Part shown: positions 8,094 through 16,857 of the stretch, in pieces
How positions within the stretch are numbered: position 1 is the first letter of the stretch
How the letters are laid out: the number at the start of each line of letters is the position of its first letter
DNA from: Burkholderiales bacterium
Lineage (GTDB): Bacteria > Pseudomonadota > Gammaproteobacteria > Burkholderiales > Casimicrobiaceae
Assembly (NCBI GenBank): GCA_025352105.1
Contig: JANXUB010000029.1
Location: forward strand, 1 to 64,000
Reading direction: 5' to 3'
Length of the DNA stretch: 64,000 nt
Position numbers and translations under genes: made by a program
Notes under the pieces: model-generated
What the model was told of the DNA's origin: nothing
The model's input: the letters and a program-made list of their open reading frames with translations, nothing else
Databases searched by the model: none

Positions 8094-9013
8094 CTACGCG
8101 GCCCGCGCCCAATCGACTCCAGCCGCACGATGCCGTGCCCTTCCGCTGTTTTTTTCGGCGGGATTTTCCATGCGTGCCCGTAGATCACTTCCACGCTGAT
8201 GCGGATCGGCCCGCCGTCGCGCCGCCCCGCGTCCAGCTTCTCTTCAATCGCTCGCAACGTTCGCGGTGTCATGAGGCCTCTTGATCGGGTCCGCATGGCG
8301 TTGCTCGCGCCCTGCGCCTTGAGATCGCGCCAAAGCGCATCGGTTGTTGCGTACTCCAGCGTGATCACTTCCATGTCCATCACGGGGTCAGCGAACCCGG
8401 CATGCACAAGCATGTCACCGATGTCATGCAGATCAGTAAATTTATGAACGTGTTTGTCGGCGACTATTTCATCGCGCGAAATCGCTCGTCGCAACTCGAT
8501 CAACGTGTCCGGCCCTGGCGCGGTGAACATCATCACGCCGCCGAAGTTGAGCACGCGGTTCCATTCGGCAAACAGCGCCGGCAAATCATTCGCCCATTGC
8601 AGCGCAAAGTTGCTCCACAGAACATCGGCGTATTCGCGAGGCAGCGGCAATGCGTTCATGTCGGCGACGAGCCCACGCAGCTCACCTTTACCAGCTTTGT
8701 TGCCGATGCCCGTGAGCCGCGCCAGCAATCCTATTTTCGGTACCGGTGGCGCGGCGCGCGCCACCATAGCCGGTGACTGGTCGACCGCGATGATGGTGGC
8801 ATCAGTAAAACGCTCAGCAAGCGCCGCCGTATGCGTCCCCGGCCCACAGCCGACGTCGAGCACGACCGACGGCGCGATCCGCATGATGTCAAAACGCTCA
8901 AGCAGTCGACTACCCACTTCGCGCTGAACCACCGCGGCCTCGGCGTAGGTACTCGCCGTGCGGTCGAAACGCGTGCGCAGCAGTTCAACGTCAACAGGTT
9001 CCGGCGCGCTCAC
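8090..9013 (-). CDS. bioC: Malonyl-ACP O-methyltransferase BioC-like (class I SAM methyltransferase)
   Basis: A class I Rossmann methyltransferase with motif I VLDVGCGPGTH at about residues 50-60. The N terminus is typical of BioC (RTRFDRTASTYAEAAVVQRE). Further BioC-like signatures are WSNFALQWANDLPALFAEWNRVL and the late KFTDLHDIGDMLVHAGF block. BioC methylates the free carboxyl of malonyl-ACP so that fatty acid synthase can build the pimeloyl chain of biotin. No other bio genes are nearby, but bioC next to comF and trmL is a familiar betaproteobacterial arrangement. A generic methyltransferase of the same subfamily is the alternative. Confidence 0.78.
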   Translation of the reverse strand: MSAPEPVDVELLRTRFDRTASTYAEAAVVQREVGSRLLERFDIMRIAPSVVLDVGCGPGTHTAALAERFTDATIIAVDQSPAMVARAAPPVPKIGLLARLTGIGNKAGKGELRGLVADMNALPLPREYADVLWSNFALQWANDLPALFAEWNRVLNFGGVMMFTAPGPDTLIELRRAISRDEIVADKHVHKFTDLHDIGDMLVHAGFADPVMDMEVITLEYATTDALWRDLKAQGASNAMRTRSRGLMTPRTLRAIEEKLDAGRRDGGPIRISVEVIYGHAWKIPPKKTAEGHGIVRLESIGRGPRS

Positions 9014-9045
9014 AGCACACGCTCGATCACACTACGTGGGAAAAT

Positions 9046-9831
9046 TTGCACAGCATTCGATCAAAGACAGGTTCCCCAATTTTATTGCGTTCGCTCTACA
9101 GTGAAGCCCGCACCACGCTCGCTCGCGTGCGTGAGCGAGCCTTGCCGCAGACCTGTTTCTTCTGCGGTGACGACGGGCCGGAAACCGTGTGCGACCCGTG
9201 TGCAGCGTCGCTCGTTCGTTTGCAGCGTGAAGTCTGTCCACGCTGCCAGCTTCCGGCCGCAAACGGCGCAGTCTGTGGGCGCTGCCTCAAGAAGCCGCCC
9301 GTTTGGCAACATTTGGTCGCGGAGTGGCAGTACGAATTTCCGCTAAAAACTGCCGTCGTTTCTGCGAAATACCATCACGCTTTTCCGATTTTTCGGTGGA
9401 TATCGGCGCAGCGCCTTGATTGGCCTTTTGACGCCTCCGCTACGCTGGTGCCAGTTCCGCTCGCCGAGCGTCGTCTACAGCAACGCGGCTACAACCAGGC
9501 GCAGTTGATTGCCAACGAAATGGGCAGTCGCTTTGGGCTGCACGTCGATGCAGACGCGGTGATCCGAATCCGCGAAACCGATATTCAGCAACGATTGAAC
9601 TGGAGTGAGCGTCGGCGCAACGTGAGAAGTGCGTTCGCCGCAACGCGCTCGTTCGCGGGCGAATCGGTGGTGCTTGTTGACGATGTGCTCACTACGGGAT
9701 CAACCCTGAACGAGCTTGCGCGTGCCGTGTATGACGCCGGTGCGATTCGTGTCGACGCCTATGTGTTGGCGCGTGTGCAACCGATACGCCGTCGTGACCG
9801 TGTCGTGAAATTTGGTCGCGCAACCGCGTGA
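9046..9831 (+). CDS. ComF-family phosphoribosyltransferase-like protein
   Basis: An N-terminal double zinc ribbon ([16 protein letters not shown], then CPRCQLP and CGRC) precedes a phosphoribosyltransferase domain with the PRPP loop [16 protein letters not shown] near residue 210. ComF proteins are needed for DNA uptake in naturally transformable bacteria, where they act on incoming single-stranded DNA. Together with dprA further along this suggests competence potential, although both genes are also widespread in non-competent species. The start is uncertain: the track uses TTG at 9046, and TTG at 9085 or GTG at 9127 are in frame. It is divergent from bioC with a gap of about 30 bp. Confidence 0.85.
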   Translation: MHSIRSKTGSPILLRSLYSEARTTLARVRERALPQTCFFCGDDGPETVCDPCAASLVRLQREVCPRCQLPAANGAVCGRCLKKPPVWQHLVAEWQYEFPLKTAVVSAKYHHAFPIFRWISAQRLDWPFDASATLVPVPLAERRLQQRGYNQAQLIANEMGSRFGLHVDADAVIRIRETDIQQRLNWSERRRNVRSAFAATRSFAGESVVLVDDVLTTGSTLNELARAVYDAGAIRVDAYVLARVQPIRRRDRVVKFGRATA

Positions 9832-9841
9832 GATCCGCCGC

Positions 9842-10309
9842 ATGATCCACGTCGTTCTGATCGAACCAGAAATTCCGCCGAATACCGGCAACATCATCCG
9901 CCTGTGCGCCAACACGGGCGCGATGCTGCACTTGGTGAAACCGCTCGGTTTTCCGCTCGACGATGCGCGCATGCGGCGCGCAGGGCTCGACTACCACGAA
10001 TACGCGACGATGCAGGTGCATGAGGATTGGGCGGTGTGCAAGGCCGCGCTTTCGGGCCACAGAATGTTCGCCATCGAAACCTGCGGCGTTAAATCCCCGC
10101 ACGAAACAATGCTGCAAACTGGCGATGTTTTTGTGTTTGGATCAGAGACCAAAGGCCTGTCGGCGACCGTGCTGTCGGATTTTGCGCCAGAGCGCCAGCT
10201 GCGACTTCCGATGCGCCCTGCGATCAGGAGCTTGAACCTTTCAAACTCGGTCGCGGTGACGGTTTACGAGGCTTGGCGGCAGCTGGGGTTTGCCGGTGCG
10301 GGCTCATAG
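9842..10309 (+). CDS. trmL: tRNA (cytidine(34)-2'-O)-methyltransferase
   Basis: A 155-residue SPOUT-fold methyltransferase beginning [20 protein letters not shown], the canonical TrmL N terminus. The SAM-binding knot is seen in FGSETKGL and [18 protein letters not shown]. TrmL methylates the ribose at the wobble base of tRNA-Leu isoacceptors. The start at 9842 fits the usual family length; the track start at 9812 adds ten residues without support. The gene follows comF after 10 bp and is probably cotranscribed. Its stop codon TAG is formed by the first three bases of repeat copy B. Confidence 0.92.
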   Translation: MIHVVLIEPEIPPNTGNIIRLCANTGAMLHLVKPLGFPLDDARMRRAGLDYHEYATMQVHEDWAVCKAALSGHRMFAIETCGVKSPHETMLQTGDVFVFGSETKGLSATVLSDFAPERQLRLPMRPAIRSLNLSNSVAVTVYEAWRQLGFAGAGS

Positions 10310-10422
10310 CTTTTCGCCAGGATGACGATAATGCAGGGGCTGAAGCCCCATTAAGACATTTATCGACTATTGTCAAAAATGACGCCTAGCCCACATGTGG
10401 GCTAGGTTTTTACGTAAAGTCG
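10307..10422. repeat. 116-bp palindromic element, copy B
   Basis: Begins TAGCTTTT and ends TAAAGTCG. GGGC is at positions 31-34, TATCGACT at 55-62 and GCCC at 83-86. It fills most of the convergent gap between trmL and metK. The first three bases are the trmL stop codon. Confidence 0.8.
10385..10412 (+). terminator. Intrinsic terminator formed by the right arm of copy B
   Basis: A perfect 22-bp palindrome around TAGCCCACATGTGGGCTA is followed directly by TTTTT. This is a textbook rho-independent terminator in the plus orientation, ending the comF-trmL unit. Confidence 0.75.
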
Positions 10423-10450
10423 TTGCTGTCGGCGACGACAGGTGCGGTGG

Positions 10451-11629
10451 CTACAGCCCAGCGGCTGCGCGCAGCGTTGCCGCCTTGTCAGTCGTTTCCC
10501 ACGTAAATTCCGGCTCGTCGCGACCGAAGTGCCCGTATGCCGCCGTCTTTTGATAGATCGGGCGCAGCAGGTTCAGCATGTTGATGATGCCCTTCGGACG
10601 CAGATCGAAATGCTCGTTGATGAGCGCGGCGATTTTTTCGTCGCTGATCACGCCGGTGCCTTCGGTGTAGACCGTTACGTTCATCGGTTTAGCGACGCCA
10701 ATCGCGTAGGCCACCTGAATCTGGCACTGCTTGGCGATGCCCGCCGCAACAATGTTTTTCGCGACGTAGCGTGCGGCGTAAGCTGCCGAGCGATCTACTT
10801 TGGATGGGTCTTTGCCCGAGAACGCGCCGCCGCCGTGCGGGCAGGCACCACCGTACGTATCAACGATGATCTTGCGACCGGTCAGGCCGCAGTCGCCTTG
10901 CGGGCCACCGACCACGAAGCGACCGGTTGGATTGACGAGGTAGCGCGTGTTGACGAGCATTTCTTTCGGCAGCACCGGCTTAATGATTTCTTCGATGATG
11001 GCGTCGATAAACGACTGCTTCATCTTGGTCGATGTTTCGCTCTGATCCGGGCTGTGTTGCGTGGAGAGCACCACCGTGTCAATCGATACCGGCTTGCCGT
11101 CAACGTAGCGCATCGTGACTTGCGATTTCGCATCGGGGCGCAGGAAGGGCAGACGACCGTCTTTGCGCAGCATGGCCTGACGCTCAACCAAACGATGCGC
11201 GTAATAAATCGGCGCTGGCATCAAGGTCGGCGTTTCGTCACAGGCATAGCCGAACATGAGGCCTTGATCGCCCGCGCCGGTGTTCATGTGATCGTCGGAA
11301 GCGTGGTCGACGCCCTGCGCGATGTCGTTGCTTTGCTTGTCGTAGCAAACCATGACGGCGCAGCCCTTGTAGTCGATGCCGTAGTCGGTGTTGTCGTAGC
11401 CAATGCGCTGGATGGTGTCGCGCGCGACCTGAATGTAGTCAACGTGGGCGTTGGTGGTGATCTCGCCAGCGAGCACGACGAGGCCCGTGTTGGTCAACGT
11501 TTCAGCGGCAACGCGGGATTTTGGATCCTGCTTAAAAATGGCGTCGAGAATCGCATCCGAAATTTGATCGGCGACCTTGTCGGGGTGGCCTTCGGAGACG
11601 GATTCGGAGGTAAAGAGAAAGTCGCTCAT
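10451..11629 (-). CDS. metK: S-adenosylmethionine synthase
   Basis: A full-length 392-residue MetK that makes SAM from methionine and ATP. Hallmarks include the start [20 protein letters not shown], the [12 protein letters not shown] motif, the P-loop-like [19 protein letters not shown] near the C-terminal third, and a terminal GHFGR motif. The cytosolic homotetramer is essential and supplies the methyl donor for the methyltransferases in this window. The upstream region (11630-11806) contains a short hairpin (CTTTCTGAAACAGAAAAG) but no SAM riboswitch I can recognise. It is divergent from two LpxL-type genes, a common betaproteobacterial order. Confidence 0.97.
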   Translation of the reverse strand: MSDFLFTSESVSEGHPDKVADQISDAILDAIFKQDPKSRVAAETLTNTGLVVLAGEITTNAHVDYIQVARDTIQRIGYDNTDYGIDYKGCAVMVCYDKQSNDIAQGVDHASDDHMNTGAGDQGLMFGYACDETPTLMPAPIYYAHRLVERQAMLRKDGRLPFLRPDAKSQVTMRYVDGKPVSIDTVVLSTQHSPDQSETSTKMKQSFIDAIIEEIIKPVLPKEMLVNTRYLVNPTGRFVVGGPQGDCGLTGRKIIVDTYGGACPHGGGAFSGKDPSKVDRSAAYAARYVAKNIVAAGIAKQCQIQVAYAIGVAKPMNVTVYTEGTGVISDEKIAALINEHFDLRPKGIINMLNLLRPIYQKTAAYGHFGRDEPEFTWETTDKAATLRAAAGL

Positions 11630-11806
11630 GCGTAAATCCTTGTGTGTGTTGAGGTGCGAATGGACTCTAGCGAGCCACTTGAAATCAACGGATTTACTAG
11701 CGGCGACGCTTTAGCGGAAGAACGCTCAACTTTCTGAAACAGAAAAGCTGCCAGTGCCCGCCCCGCAAGTAGTCGAATAACTCAGCAAGCACCGCCTAAA
11801 ATTGTA

Positions 11807-12751
11807 GTGCAAACCTTATCTCCTCGCCATTTTCCGTCGGTCTTGTCGTCCTTTCTTTCCTCCATCGCTTCCGCGCTCGCCAATGGGTTGAGTGGGTGCT
11901 CGCTTGCGACTCAGGCCGCTCTGGGTAAGGCTGTGGGGCGAATGATGCTGTTGTCCGGCGGCATGAGAAATCGCCTTCGGGAGAACTTGAGTTCTGCGGG
12001 ATACGCCGATCGGGTTTCGCTTGCCCAGGCCTCGACCGGGATTGGCCGCATGGCCATTGAGACGGCCGGGCTTTGGCGAACGCCGGACGCCATCGTTCTT
12101 GGCCGCGTGAAACTCGTCGACGGTTGGGATACCGTTCTCGCTGCGAAGGATCAGGGGCGGGGCATCATTTTCCTGACGCCTCACTTGGGCACTTTCGAAA
12201 TTGCGTCGCTCTTCATCGGCTCGCAAATGCCGCTGACCGCGATGTTCCGTGCACCCCGCGTGGCGTGGGCCGAGCCCATGATGCGGGCGGGTCGTGACCG
12301 CATGCAAATCCGCTCGCAACCTGCTGAGATGAGCGGCATCCGCGCAATGCTTAAGGCGCTGCGTCGCGGCGAAGCAATTGGCTTGCTGCCCGATCAGGTG
12401 CCCGATCCGGGCCGCGGTGGCGAAGGCGTTTGGGCGGCGTTTTTTGGAAGACCGGCGTACACGATCACGCTCGTGCAAAAGTTTGCCAAAACGACGCAGG
12501 CGCTGGTGGTGATGGTGGCGTGTGTGCGGCTGCCTGATGCGCAAGGGTATCGCTTGGCGTTTACGCCGCTGGCACCGTTTTCAGAGGATTCTGCTGCGGC
12601 TGCGCACGAGCTGAACGCAGCTGTCGAAGCGGCGATTGCGCTGGCGCCGGATCAGTATTTGTGGAGTTACAACCGGTACAAAGTGCCGCCGGGTTCGACG
12701 CCCTCTCCCGCAGCGCGGGAGACGATCAACGTGAGGGGTGAGGGCCGATGA
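11807..12751 (+). CDS. LpxL/HtrB-family lipid A (Kdo2-lipid A) acyltransferase, first copy
   Basis: A membrane-associated acyltransferase of the LpxL/LpxM family. It has the catalytic HX4E motif HLGTFE (H126, E131), the GLLPDQVPDPGRGG block, and a YLWSYNRYK motif near the end. It should add a secondary acyl chain to lipid A at the inner membrane. The GTG start at 11807 is tentative. The C terminus is unusual: after YKVPPG the frame reads STPSPAARETINVRGEGR, which is translation of a CCCTCTCCC-type REP element, so the natural tail has been replaced or extended by repeat DNA. A second acyltransferase follows in the same direction. Confidence 0.85.
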   Translation: MQTLSPRHFPSVLSSFLSSIASALANGLSGCSLATQAALGKAVGRMMLLSGGMRNRLRENLSSAGYADRVSLAQASTGIGRMAIETAGLWRTPDAIVLGRVKLVDGWDTVLAAKDQGRGIIFLTPHLGTFEIASLFIGSQMPLTAMFRAPRVAWAEPMMRAGRDRMQIRSQPAEMSGIRAMLKALRRGEAIGLLPDQVPDPGRGGEGVWAAFFGRPAYTITLVQKFAKTTQALVVMVACVRLPDAQGYRLAFTPLAPFSEDSAAAAHELNAAVEAAIALAPDQYLWSYNRYKVPPGSTPSPAARETINVRGEGR

Positions 12752-12830
12752 TTGACGAGCACGGGTTACGGCGCTTCGGTCACGCCACCGCCCTCACCCT
12801 AGCCCTCTCCCGCGCTGCGGGAGAGGGGAC
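12701..12830. repeat. Inverted doublet of CCCTCTCCC-type REP sequence
   Basis: The left half contains CCCTCTCCCGCAGCGCGGGA and ends in GTGAGGGGTGAGGG. The right half (from 12791) is the reverse complement type, starting CCCTCACCC and containing CTCTCCCGCGCTGCGGGAGA. Together they form a large palindrome with a central spacer of about 45 bp. The left half is translated as the C terminus of the first acyltransferase. Related units occur at 18452, 19434 and 58644. Confidence 0.75.
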
Positions 12831-12848
12831 TGGCGCATAGGCATCGCC

Positions 12849-13736
12849 ATGACCCTCGCAGGCATCGCCGCGCTAATCGGCGGCAAACTACTCGTACTCA
12901 TTCCGATGCGCGTTATCGCAGCGGCGAGCGGCCCGCTATCCACATTCGGCTGGTGGCTCGCAAAATCGCGTCGCCGCGTGGCGCTGACCAACCTGCGCCT
13001 GTGTTTCCCGCATCTATCGGAAGCCGAGCGCGAAACCATCGCCCGCGCGCACTTCCGCGCCTACATGCAAGCCGCGCTAGAGCACGGTGTTCTCTGGAAT
13101 GCTTCTGGCGAAAAGATTCGCAACTACGTCACCCTCCACGACGAGCACGAATGGAAGCAATTCCAGCAAGGCGAAAACCGGCGTCCCGTGATCTGGCTCT
13201 GCCCGCATTTCATTGGGCTCGACGCCTGCGCCATACGCATTTCGGTGGACACGTCGGGCTGCTCGCTCTACAGCGAACAGAGCAATCCTGACCTTGACCG
13301 CATGATGCTCGCCGGACGCACCCGTTTTAGCGAATCGACGATCATCGCCCGCACCGAAGGGGTCAAGCCGATCATCCGAGCCATGAAATCCGGCTTGCCG
13401 TTCTACTATCTGCCCGATATGGATTTTGGTGCTCGCGATTCCGTGTTCGTTCCGTTCTTTGGTGTGCAGGCTGCCACCATCACCGGCGTTTCGCGTCTGG
13501 CCAAGCTCACCGGGGCCGCAGTGGTGCCCGTGATCGCCACCCAGCGACCGCAGGGCCAAGGCTACGACGTGCGCTTTTACCCCGCGTGGGATAAATTTCC
13601 GTCCGGTGATGATGAGGCCGACGCGCGCCGCGTGAACGCATTCATCGAGGCGCGAGTGCTTGAAAACACCGCGCAATATTTGTGGACACATAAGCGTTTC
13701 AAAACGCGTCCGCCCAACGAAGCGAAGGTGTATTGA
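12849..13736 (+). CDS. LpxL-family lipid A acyltransferase, second copy
   Basis: A 295-residue LpxL/HtrB-type acyltransferase with an HX4D active-site motif (HFIGLD, H120 and D125), an N-terminal hydrophobic anchor, the YYLPDMDFGARDSVFVPFFG block and a YLWTHKRFKTRP C terminus. It is more LpxL-like than the upstream copy. In betaproteobacteria two such genes in tandem after metK usually add the two secondary acyl chains of hexa-acyl lipid A. Its stop TGA overlaps the ATG of the next gene (TGATG), suggesting translational coupling to tsaC. Confidence 0.88.
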   Translation: MTLAGIAALIGGKLLVLIPMRVIAAASGPLSTFGWWLAKSRRRVALTNLRLCFPHLSEAERETIARAHFRAYMQAALEHGVLWNASGEKIRNYVTLHDEHEWKQFQQGENRRPVIWLCPHFIGLDACAIRISVDTSGCSLYSEQSNPDLDRMMLAGRTRFSESTIIARTEGVKPIIRAMKSGLPFYYLPDMDFGARDSVFVPFFGVQAATITGVSRLAKLTGAAVVPVIATQRPQGQGYDVRFYPAWDKFPSGDDEADARRVNAFIEARVLENTAQYLWTHKRFKTRPPNEAKVY

Positions 13737-14797
13737 TGAAGCGACCTAGCGTCCCGTGCATTGAATTGCCCACAGTCGAAAATGTCACTCGCGCCGTGGC
13801 GTGGTTACGCGCGGGCGAGATCATCGGACTACCGACAGAAACCGTGTACGGGCTTGCTGCCGACGCCGGGAACGCCGACGCCGTCGCAAAAATTTACGCG
13901 GCGAAAGGACGCCCGGTTGACCACCCGCTGATCGTTCACGTCGCATCGGCTGACGCCGCAAAAGCGTGGGCCGCGACGTGGCCGGAAGCTGCTGAAAAGC
14001 TTGCCGCCGCCTTCTGGCCCGGCCCGATGACCCTGATCGTCAAGCGCGCGAGCCATGTGCTTGATGCGGTGACCGGCGGGCAGGATACGGTGGGTTTGCG
14101 CGTGCCCTCGCATCCGGTGGCGCTGGCCGTCATGCATGAGTTTGCGAAGGCCACGCCGACGACGGCGTCGGGTCTTGCTGCGCCGTCCGCAAATCAGTTT
14201 GGTCAGGTCAGCGCGACGACGGCGGCGCATGTGGTCGCTGAATTCCCCGATCTACTTTTGCTCATCCTCGACGGCGGCGCATGTGGCGTTGGCGTCGAGT
14301 CCACCATCGTCGACGTCAGCGGCGACAGCGTGCGAATCCTGCGCCCCGGACGGGTGCGCGCGAACGAGATTGAGCGAGTGCTTGGCGTCGCCCTTGCTGG
14401 CGCTGCTGCCGAAGCCGCAGGTGCGGCGGATGCACCGCGTGTCTCCGGCAGTCTCGCCTCGCACTACGCGCCGCGCACACCCACCATCATGCTCGAAGAG
14501 CGCCGCCTGCGCACGCAACTGCGCGCCTTCCGGCAGGCGCAGGATCGCGGGCCCACGCGCTGCGTGATCACGCATTCGTTCGACGTTGAACCGTCGGCGA
14601 AACTACGTGCCATCCGCCTCGCGGGCGACGCACAGACGTGGGAGTACGAGCTCTACGCTTTGCTGCGTGCGCTCGACAGCGAACGCTATGGCCAACTCAT
14701 CATCGAAGCCCCGCCGCAAGGCCCCGAATGGGACGCCGTGAATGATCGCGTGCAACGAGCCACGCAACGTGACAACGTAGAAGATTCAGTGGAATGA
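13736..14797 (+). CDS. tsaC: L-threonylcarbamoyladenylate synthase (Sua5/TsaC)
   Basis: A 353-residue Sua5-type enzyme: a YrdC-like catalytic domain (LPTETVYGLAADA, KGRPVDHPLIVHV, then SANQFGQVSAT) plus the C-terminal Sua5 domain. It makes threonylcarbamoyl-AMP from threonine, bicarbonate and ATP for t6A37 formation in ANN-decoding tRNAs. Its downstream partner TsaD is also encoded in this window, about 40 kb away. I chose ATG 13736 over the TTG at 13733. It overlaps the acyltransferase before it and the glycerate kinase after it (ATGA, 4 bp), so the three probably form one operon. Confidence 0.93.
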   Translation: MKRPSVPCIELPTVENVTRAVAWLRAGEIIGLPTETVYGLAADAGNADAVAKIYAAKGRPVDHPLIVHVASADAAKAWAATWPEAAEKLAAAFWPGPMTLIVKRASHVLDAVTGGQDTVGLRVPSHPVALAVMHEFAKATPTTASGLAAPSANQFGQVSATTAAHVVAEFPDLLLLILDGGACGVGVESTIVDVSGDSVRILRPGRVRANEIERVLGVALAGAAAEAAGAADAPRVSGSLASHYAPRTPTIMLEERRLRTQLRAFRQAQDRGPTRCVITHSFDVEPSAKLRAIRLAGDAQTWEYELYALLRALDSERYGQLIIEAPPQGPEWDAVNDRVQRATQRDNVEDSVE

Positions 14798-15951
14798 AAA
14801 TCGTCCTCGCGCCCGATTCGTTCAAAGGCTCGCTCTCGGCGGAGGGCGTTTGCGCAGCGCTTGAAATCGGGTTGCGTCGGGTTCTGCCCGACGCCGAAAT
14901 CGTCAAGCGTCCAATGGCCGACGGCGGCGAAGGCACGCTGGACGCGGTCAGCCACGCGCTTGCAGGCACCGGCGCACGACGCAAACAGGCGCTGGTGAGA
15001 AATGCTGCCGGACAGTCGGCCGAAGTTGGCTACGCGCTGATTAAACACGGCATTTATGAGGCCGCGATGATCGAAGTCGCGCAAATCGTCGGGATAGAGG
15101 ACGCGCACAACATGGCCGCCCCGGTCGGTGATCGCTCCAGCTACGGCGTTGGTGAATTGATGCGACTCTTGGTCGGAGAAGGCATCCGCCACTTCTTCAT
15201 AGGCCTCGGCGGCACCAGCACCAATGACGGCGGCGCGGGCTTGCTAGCCGCGCTCGGCGTCAAATTCACCGGCACCTTTCGTCGCGAAGTCGAACCCACA
15301 CCCAACGGCCTTGCAAAACTCATTTCAGTCGATGTCACGGGGCTCGACGCGCGGCTCGCGGACTGCGAAATCACGCTCCTCTCTGACGTCAACAACGCCC
15401 TCACCGGCGAGCGCGGAGCAACCGCGATTTTTGGCCCGCAAAAAGGCGTGGCAAGGAGTGACGTAGCGCGCGTTGACGGCGTCATCGCCGCCTACGCTGA
15501 ACGTCTGGAAGCCGCGCTACAACGCTCGGCTAAAGATAAGGCAGGCGCTGGCGCAGCGGGCGGTTTGGGCTACGCGCTACAGCTGCTCGGCGCAAAATTC
15601 GAGTCCGGCGCACAAACCGTCGCCCGCCTCATCGGCCTCGCCGACGCCTGCAAAAACGCCGACTGGCTCATCACCGGCGAGGGCCGCACCGACGCTCAAA
15701 CACTGCTCGGCAAAACCCCGTTCGCCGCAGCCCAAATCGCCAGAGACCACGGCAATCCCTGCCTCAAAGCCACGCTCATCAGCGGCGGCGTCGATGCCAC
15801 CTCGCTCGAAGCGTTAAACAACACCTTCAACGGCGGCTGCTTCTCCATCGTCCCCGGCCCGATGGCGCTTGATCAAGCGGTCATTCGTGCGCCGGAATTG
15901 CTGGCGAATGCGGCGGAGCAAATCGCGCGGATTGCAGTGGTAGGGAAGTAA
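14794..15951 (+). CDS. Glycerate kinase (GarK/GlxK type)
   Basis: A 385-residue glycerate kinase type 1. It begins MKIVLAPDSFKGSLSA and has RPMADGGEGTLDAV, a GLGGTSTNDGGAGLL motif and GLGYALQLLGAKFESGA. It phosphorylates glycerate to 2-phosphoglycerate (or 3-phosphoglycerate in some members), feeding glyoxylate or serine pathway carbon into glycolysis. No tartronate semialdehyde genes are nearby, so the pathway cannot be fixed from context. It overlaps tsaC by 4 bp. The stop codon ends at the base before repeat copy C begins. Confidence 0.92.
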   Translation: MKIVLAPDSFKGSLSAEGVCAALEIGLRRVLPDAEIVKRPMADGGEGTLDAVSHALAGTGARRKQALVRNAAGQSAEVGYALIKHGIYEAAMIEVAQIVGIEDAHNMAAPVGDRSSYGVGELMRLLVGEGIRHFFIGLGGTSTNDGGAGLLAALGVKFTGTFRREVEPTPNGLAKLISVDVTGLDARLADCEITLLSDVNNALTGERGATAIFGPQKGVARSDVARVDGVIAAYAERLEAALQRSAKDKAGAGAAGGLGYALQLLGAKFESGAQTVARLIGLADACKNADWLITGEGRTDAQTLLGKTPFAAAQIARDHGNPCLKATLISGGVDATSLEALNNTFNGGCFSIVPGPMALDQAVIRAPELLANAAEQIARIAVVGK

Positions 15952-16067
15952 CAGCTTTTCCACACAATCACCAACACACGGGGGCTGGAATGACAAAGAG
16001 GCAGAAACCGACTTATAACGATTAGTGCGCCAAGCCCCAATGAAATAGGACATTCAGCAGAAAGCTG
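15952..16067. repeat. 116-bp palindromic element, copy C
   Basis: Begins CAGCTTTT and ends GAAAGCTG, with GGGC at 31-34, an AACCGACT core at 55-62 and GCCC at 83-86 inside CAAGCCCCAATG. It starts one base after the glycerate kinase stop and ends 11 bp before the end of the convergent small ORF. Confidence 0.82.
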
Positions 16068-16078
16068 CTGCTAAAGGC

Positions 16079-16222
16079 CTACCGCTTTTTCGGCTTTTTG
16101 ACACGAATGCCGTACGCCAACGCCAGACGACGCTGAAGGCGTGCAGCCTTCTTCAGCGCGGTGCGCAGCTCATTGAGCGGCGGTGTCAACAGGGGGCGGC
16201 CAGAAGCTTCAGGTGTGTCCAT
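16079..16222 (-). CDS. Small basic protein overlapping the zeta-toxin-like gene (47 aa)
   Basis: Below the track threshold. Reading on the minus strand from ATG at 16222, the frame gives MDTPEASGRPLL, then a helical NELRTALKKAARLQRRLALA and a very basic end (VKKPKKR). It overlaps the last 37 bp of the zeta-toxin-like gene and would be translated from the same message. It sits where a small partner or antitoxin might be expected, but no known antitoxin family is recognisable and the ribosome binding site is weak. The convergent end lies right beside repeat copy C, as for other real genes in this window. Confidence 0.45.
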   Translation of the reverse strand: MDTPEASGRPLLTPPLNELRTALKKAARLQRRLALAYGIRVKKPKKR

Positions 16223-16770
16223 CGTTCAAAGTCCAACACGGTCAGGCCGTGTCCGTTAGAGGTCGCAATAATAAGCGCTTCGTCATCCAGCGTATTGTCG
16301 AACACCGTGAATTCATCGGCAAGCGGCACATACAAATCGAAAAAATTGACGGCGCTGCGGGTGAATCGCCGCCGGATGTCCGACTCCGGAATCGAATGCC
16401 CACCCATTGCAACCCGGTGGCGCACGCGCCGCACTGCATCGTCGCCGCTGCGCAGGGCGAAGTAGTAAATCGACACGAGATAACCATCATCTTTGCAGTG
16501 CGAAATGAACTTTGCAAAGGTCTTGCTCGACAGCGTGCTTTCAAACGCAAAATCCTTGCGCTCCGAGGCGAGTTCATCAAGACGCTTCAACATGATGCGT
16601 CCCGCCGAAAATGCGGCGAGGCTCGTGTCATAGCCAACCAGCCCGCGCGCGATCAAATCGGCATTCACAAACGTCGAAATGTGTAGAGATTCGAGAATCG
16701 GTCCCGCGTGCGAACTTTTCCCCGCCCCATTAGGGCCCGCGAAAACGACGAGACGAGGAGACGTTGCCAT
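16186..16770 (-). CDS. Zeta-toxin-like P-loop ATPase/kinase
   Basis: A 194-residue P-loop protein with Walker A GPNGAGKSS at residues 12-20. The layout matches chromosomal zeta-toxin family proteins (STFVNADLIARGL, FAFESTLSS, then GDDAVRRVRHRVAMGGHSIPESDIRRRF). Plasmid zeta toxins phosphorylate UDP-N-acetylglucosamine and are held in check by epsilon antitoxins. Chromosomal single-domain homologues like this one are of uncertain activity. No epsilon homologue is visible; only a 47-residue basic ORF overlaps its 3' end. It is divergent from the MmeI-type restriction enzyme, 87 bp away, giving a defence-island flavour. Confidence 0.82.
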   Translation of the reverse strand: MATSPRLVVFAGPNGAGKSSHAGPILESLHISTFVNADLIARGLVGYDTSLAAFSAGRIMLKRLDELASERKDFAFESTLSSKTFAKFISHCKDDGYLVSIYYFALRSGDDAVRRVRHRVAMGGHSIPESDIRRRFTRSAVNFFDLYVPLADEFTVFDNTLDDEALIIATSNGHGLTVLDFERWTHLKLLAAPC

Positions 16771-16857
16771 GCACTAATCGTAACCCGCCTGGTAAGTTGC
16801 ATGTGATCAATGCGGCATGACTCGGCATAATCAGTGAGCCTTAACAGAACACCCACC

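Noticed and set aside
10442-11635. 397-aa plus-strand ORF opposite metK
   Set aside because: Exact antisense of metK; composition (Arg, Val, Asp rich) is typical of a codon-bias shadow.
11717-11750. AAAAGCTG end upstream of metK as another 116-bp element
   Set aside because: No matching left end 116 bp away and no GGGC or AGTCGAC at the required positions; it is a local hairpin (CTTTCTGAAACAGAAAAG).
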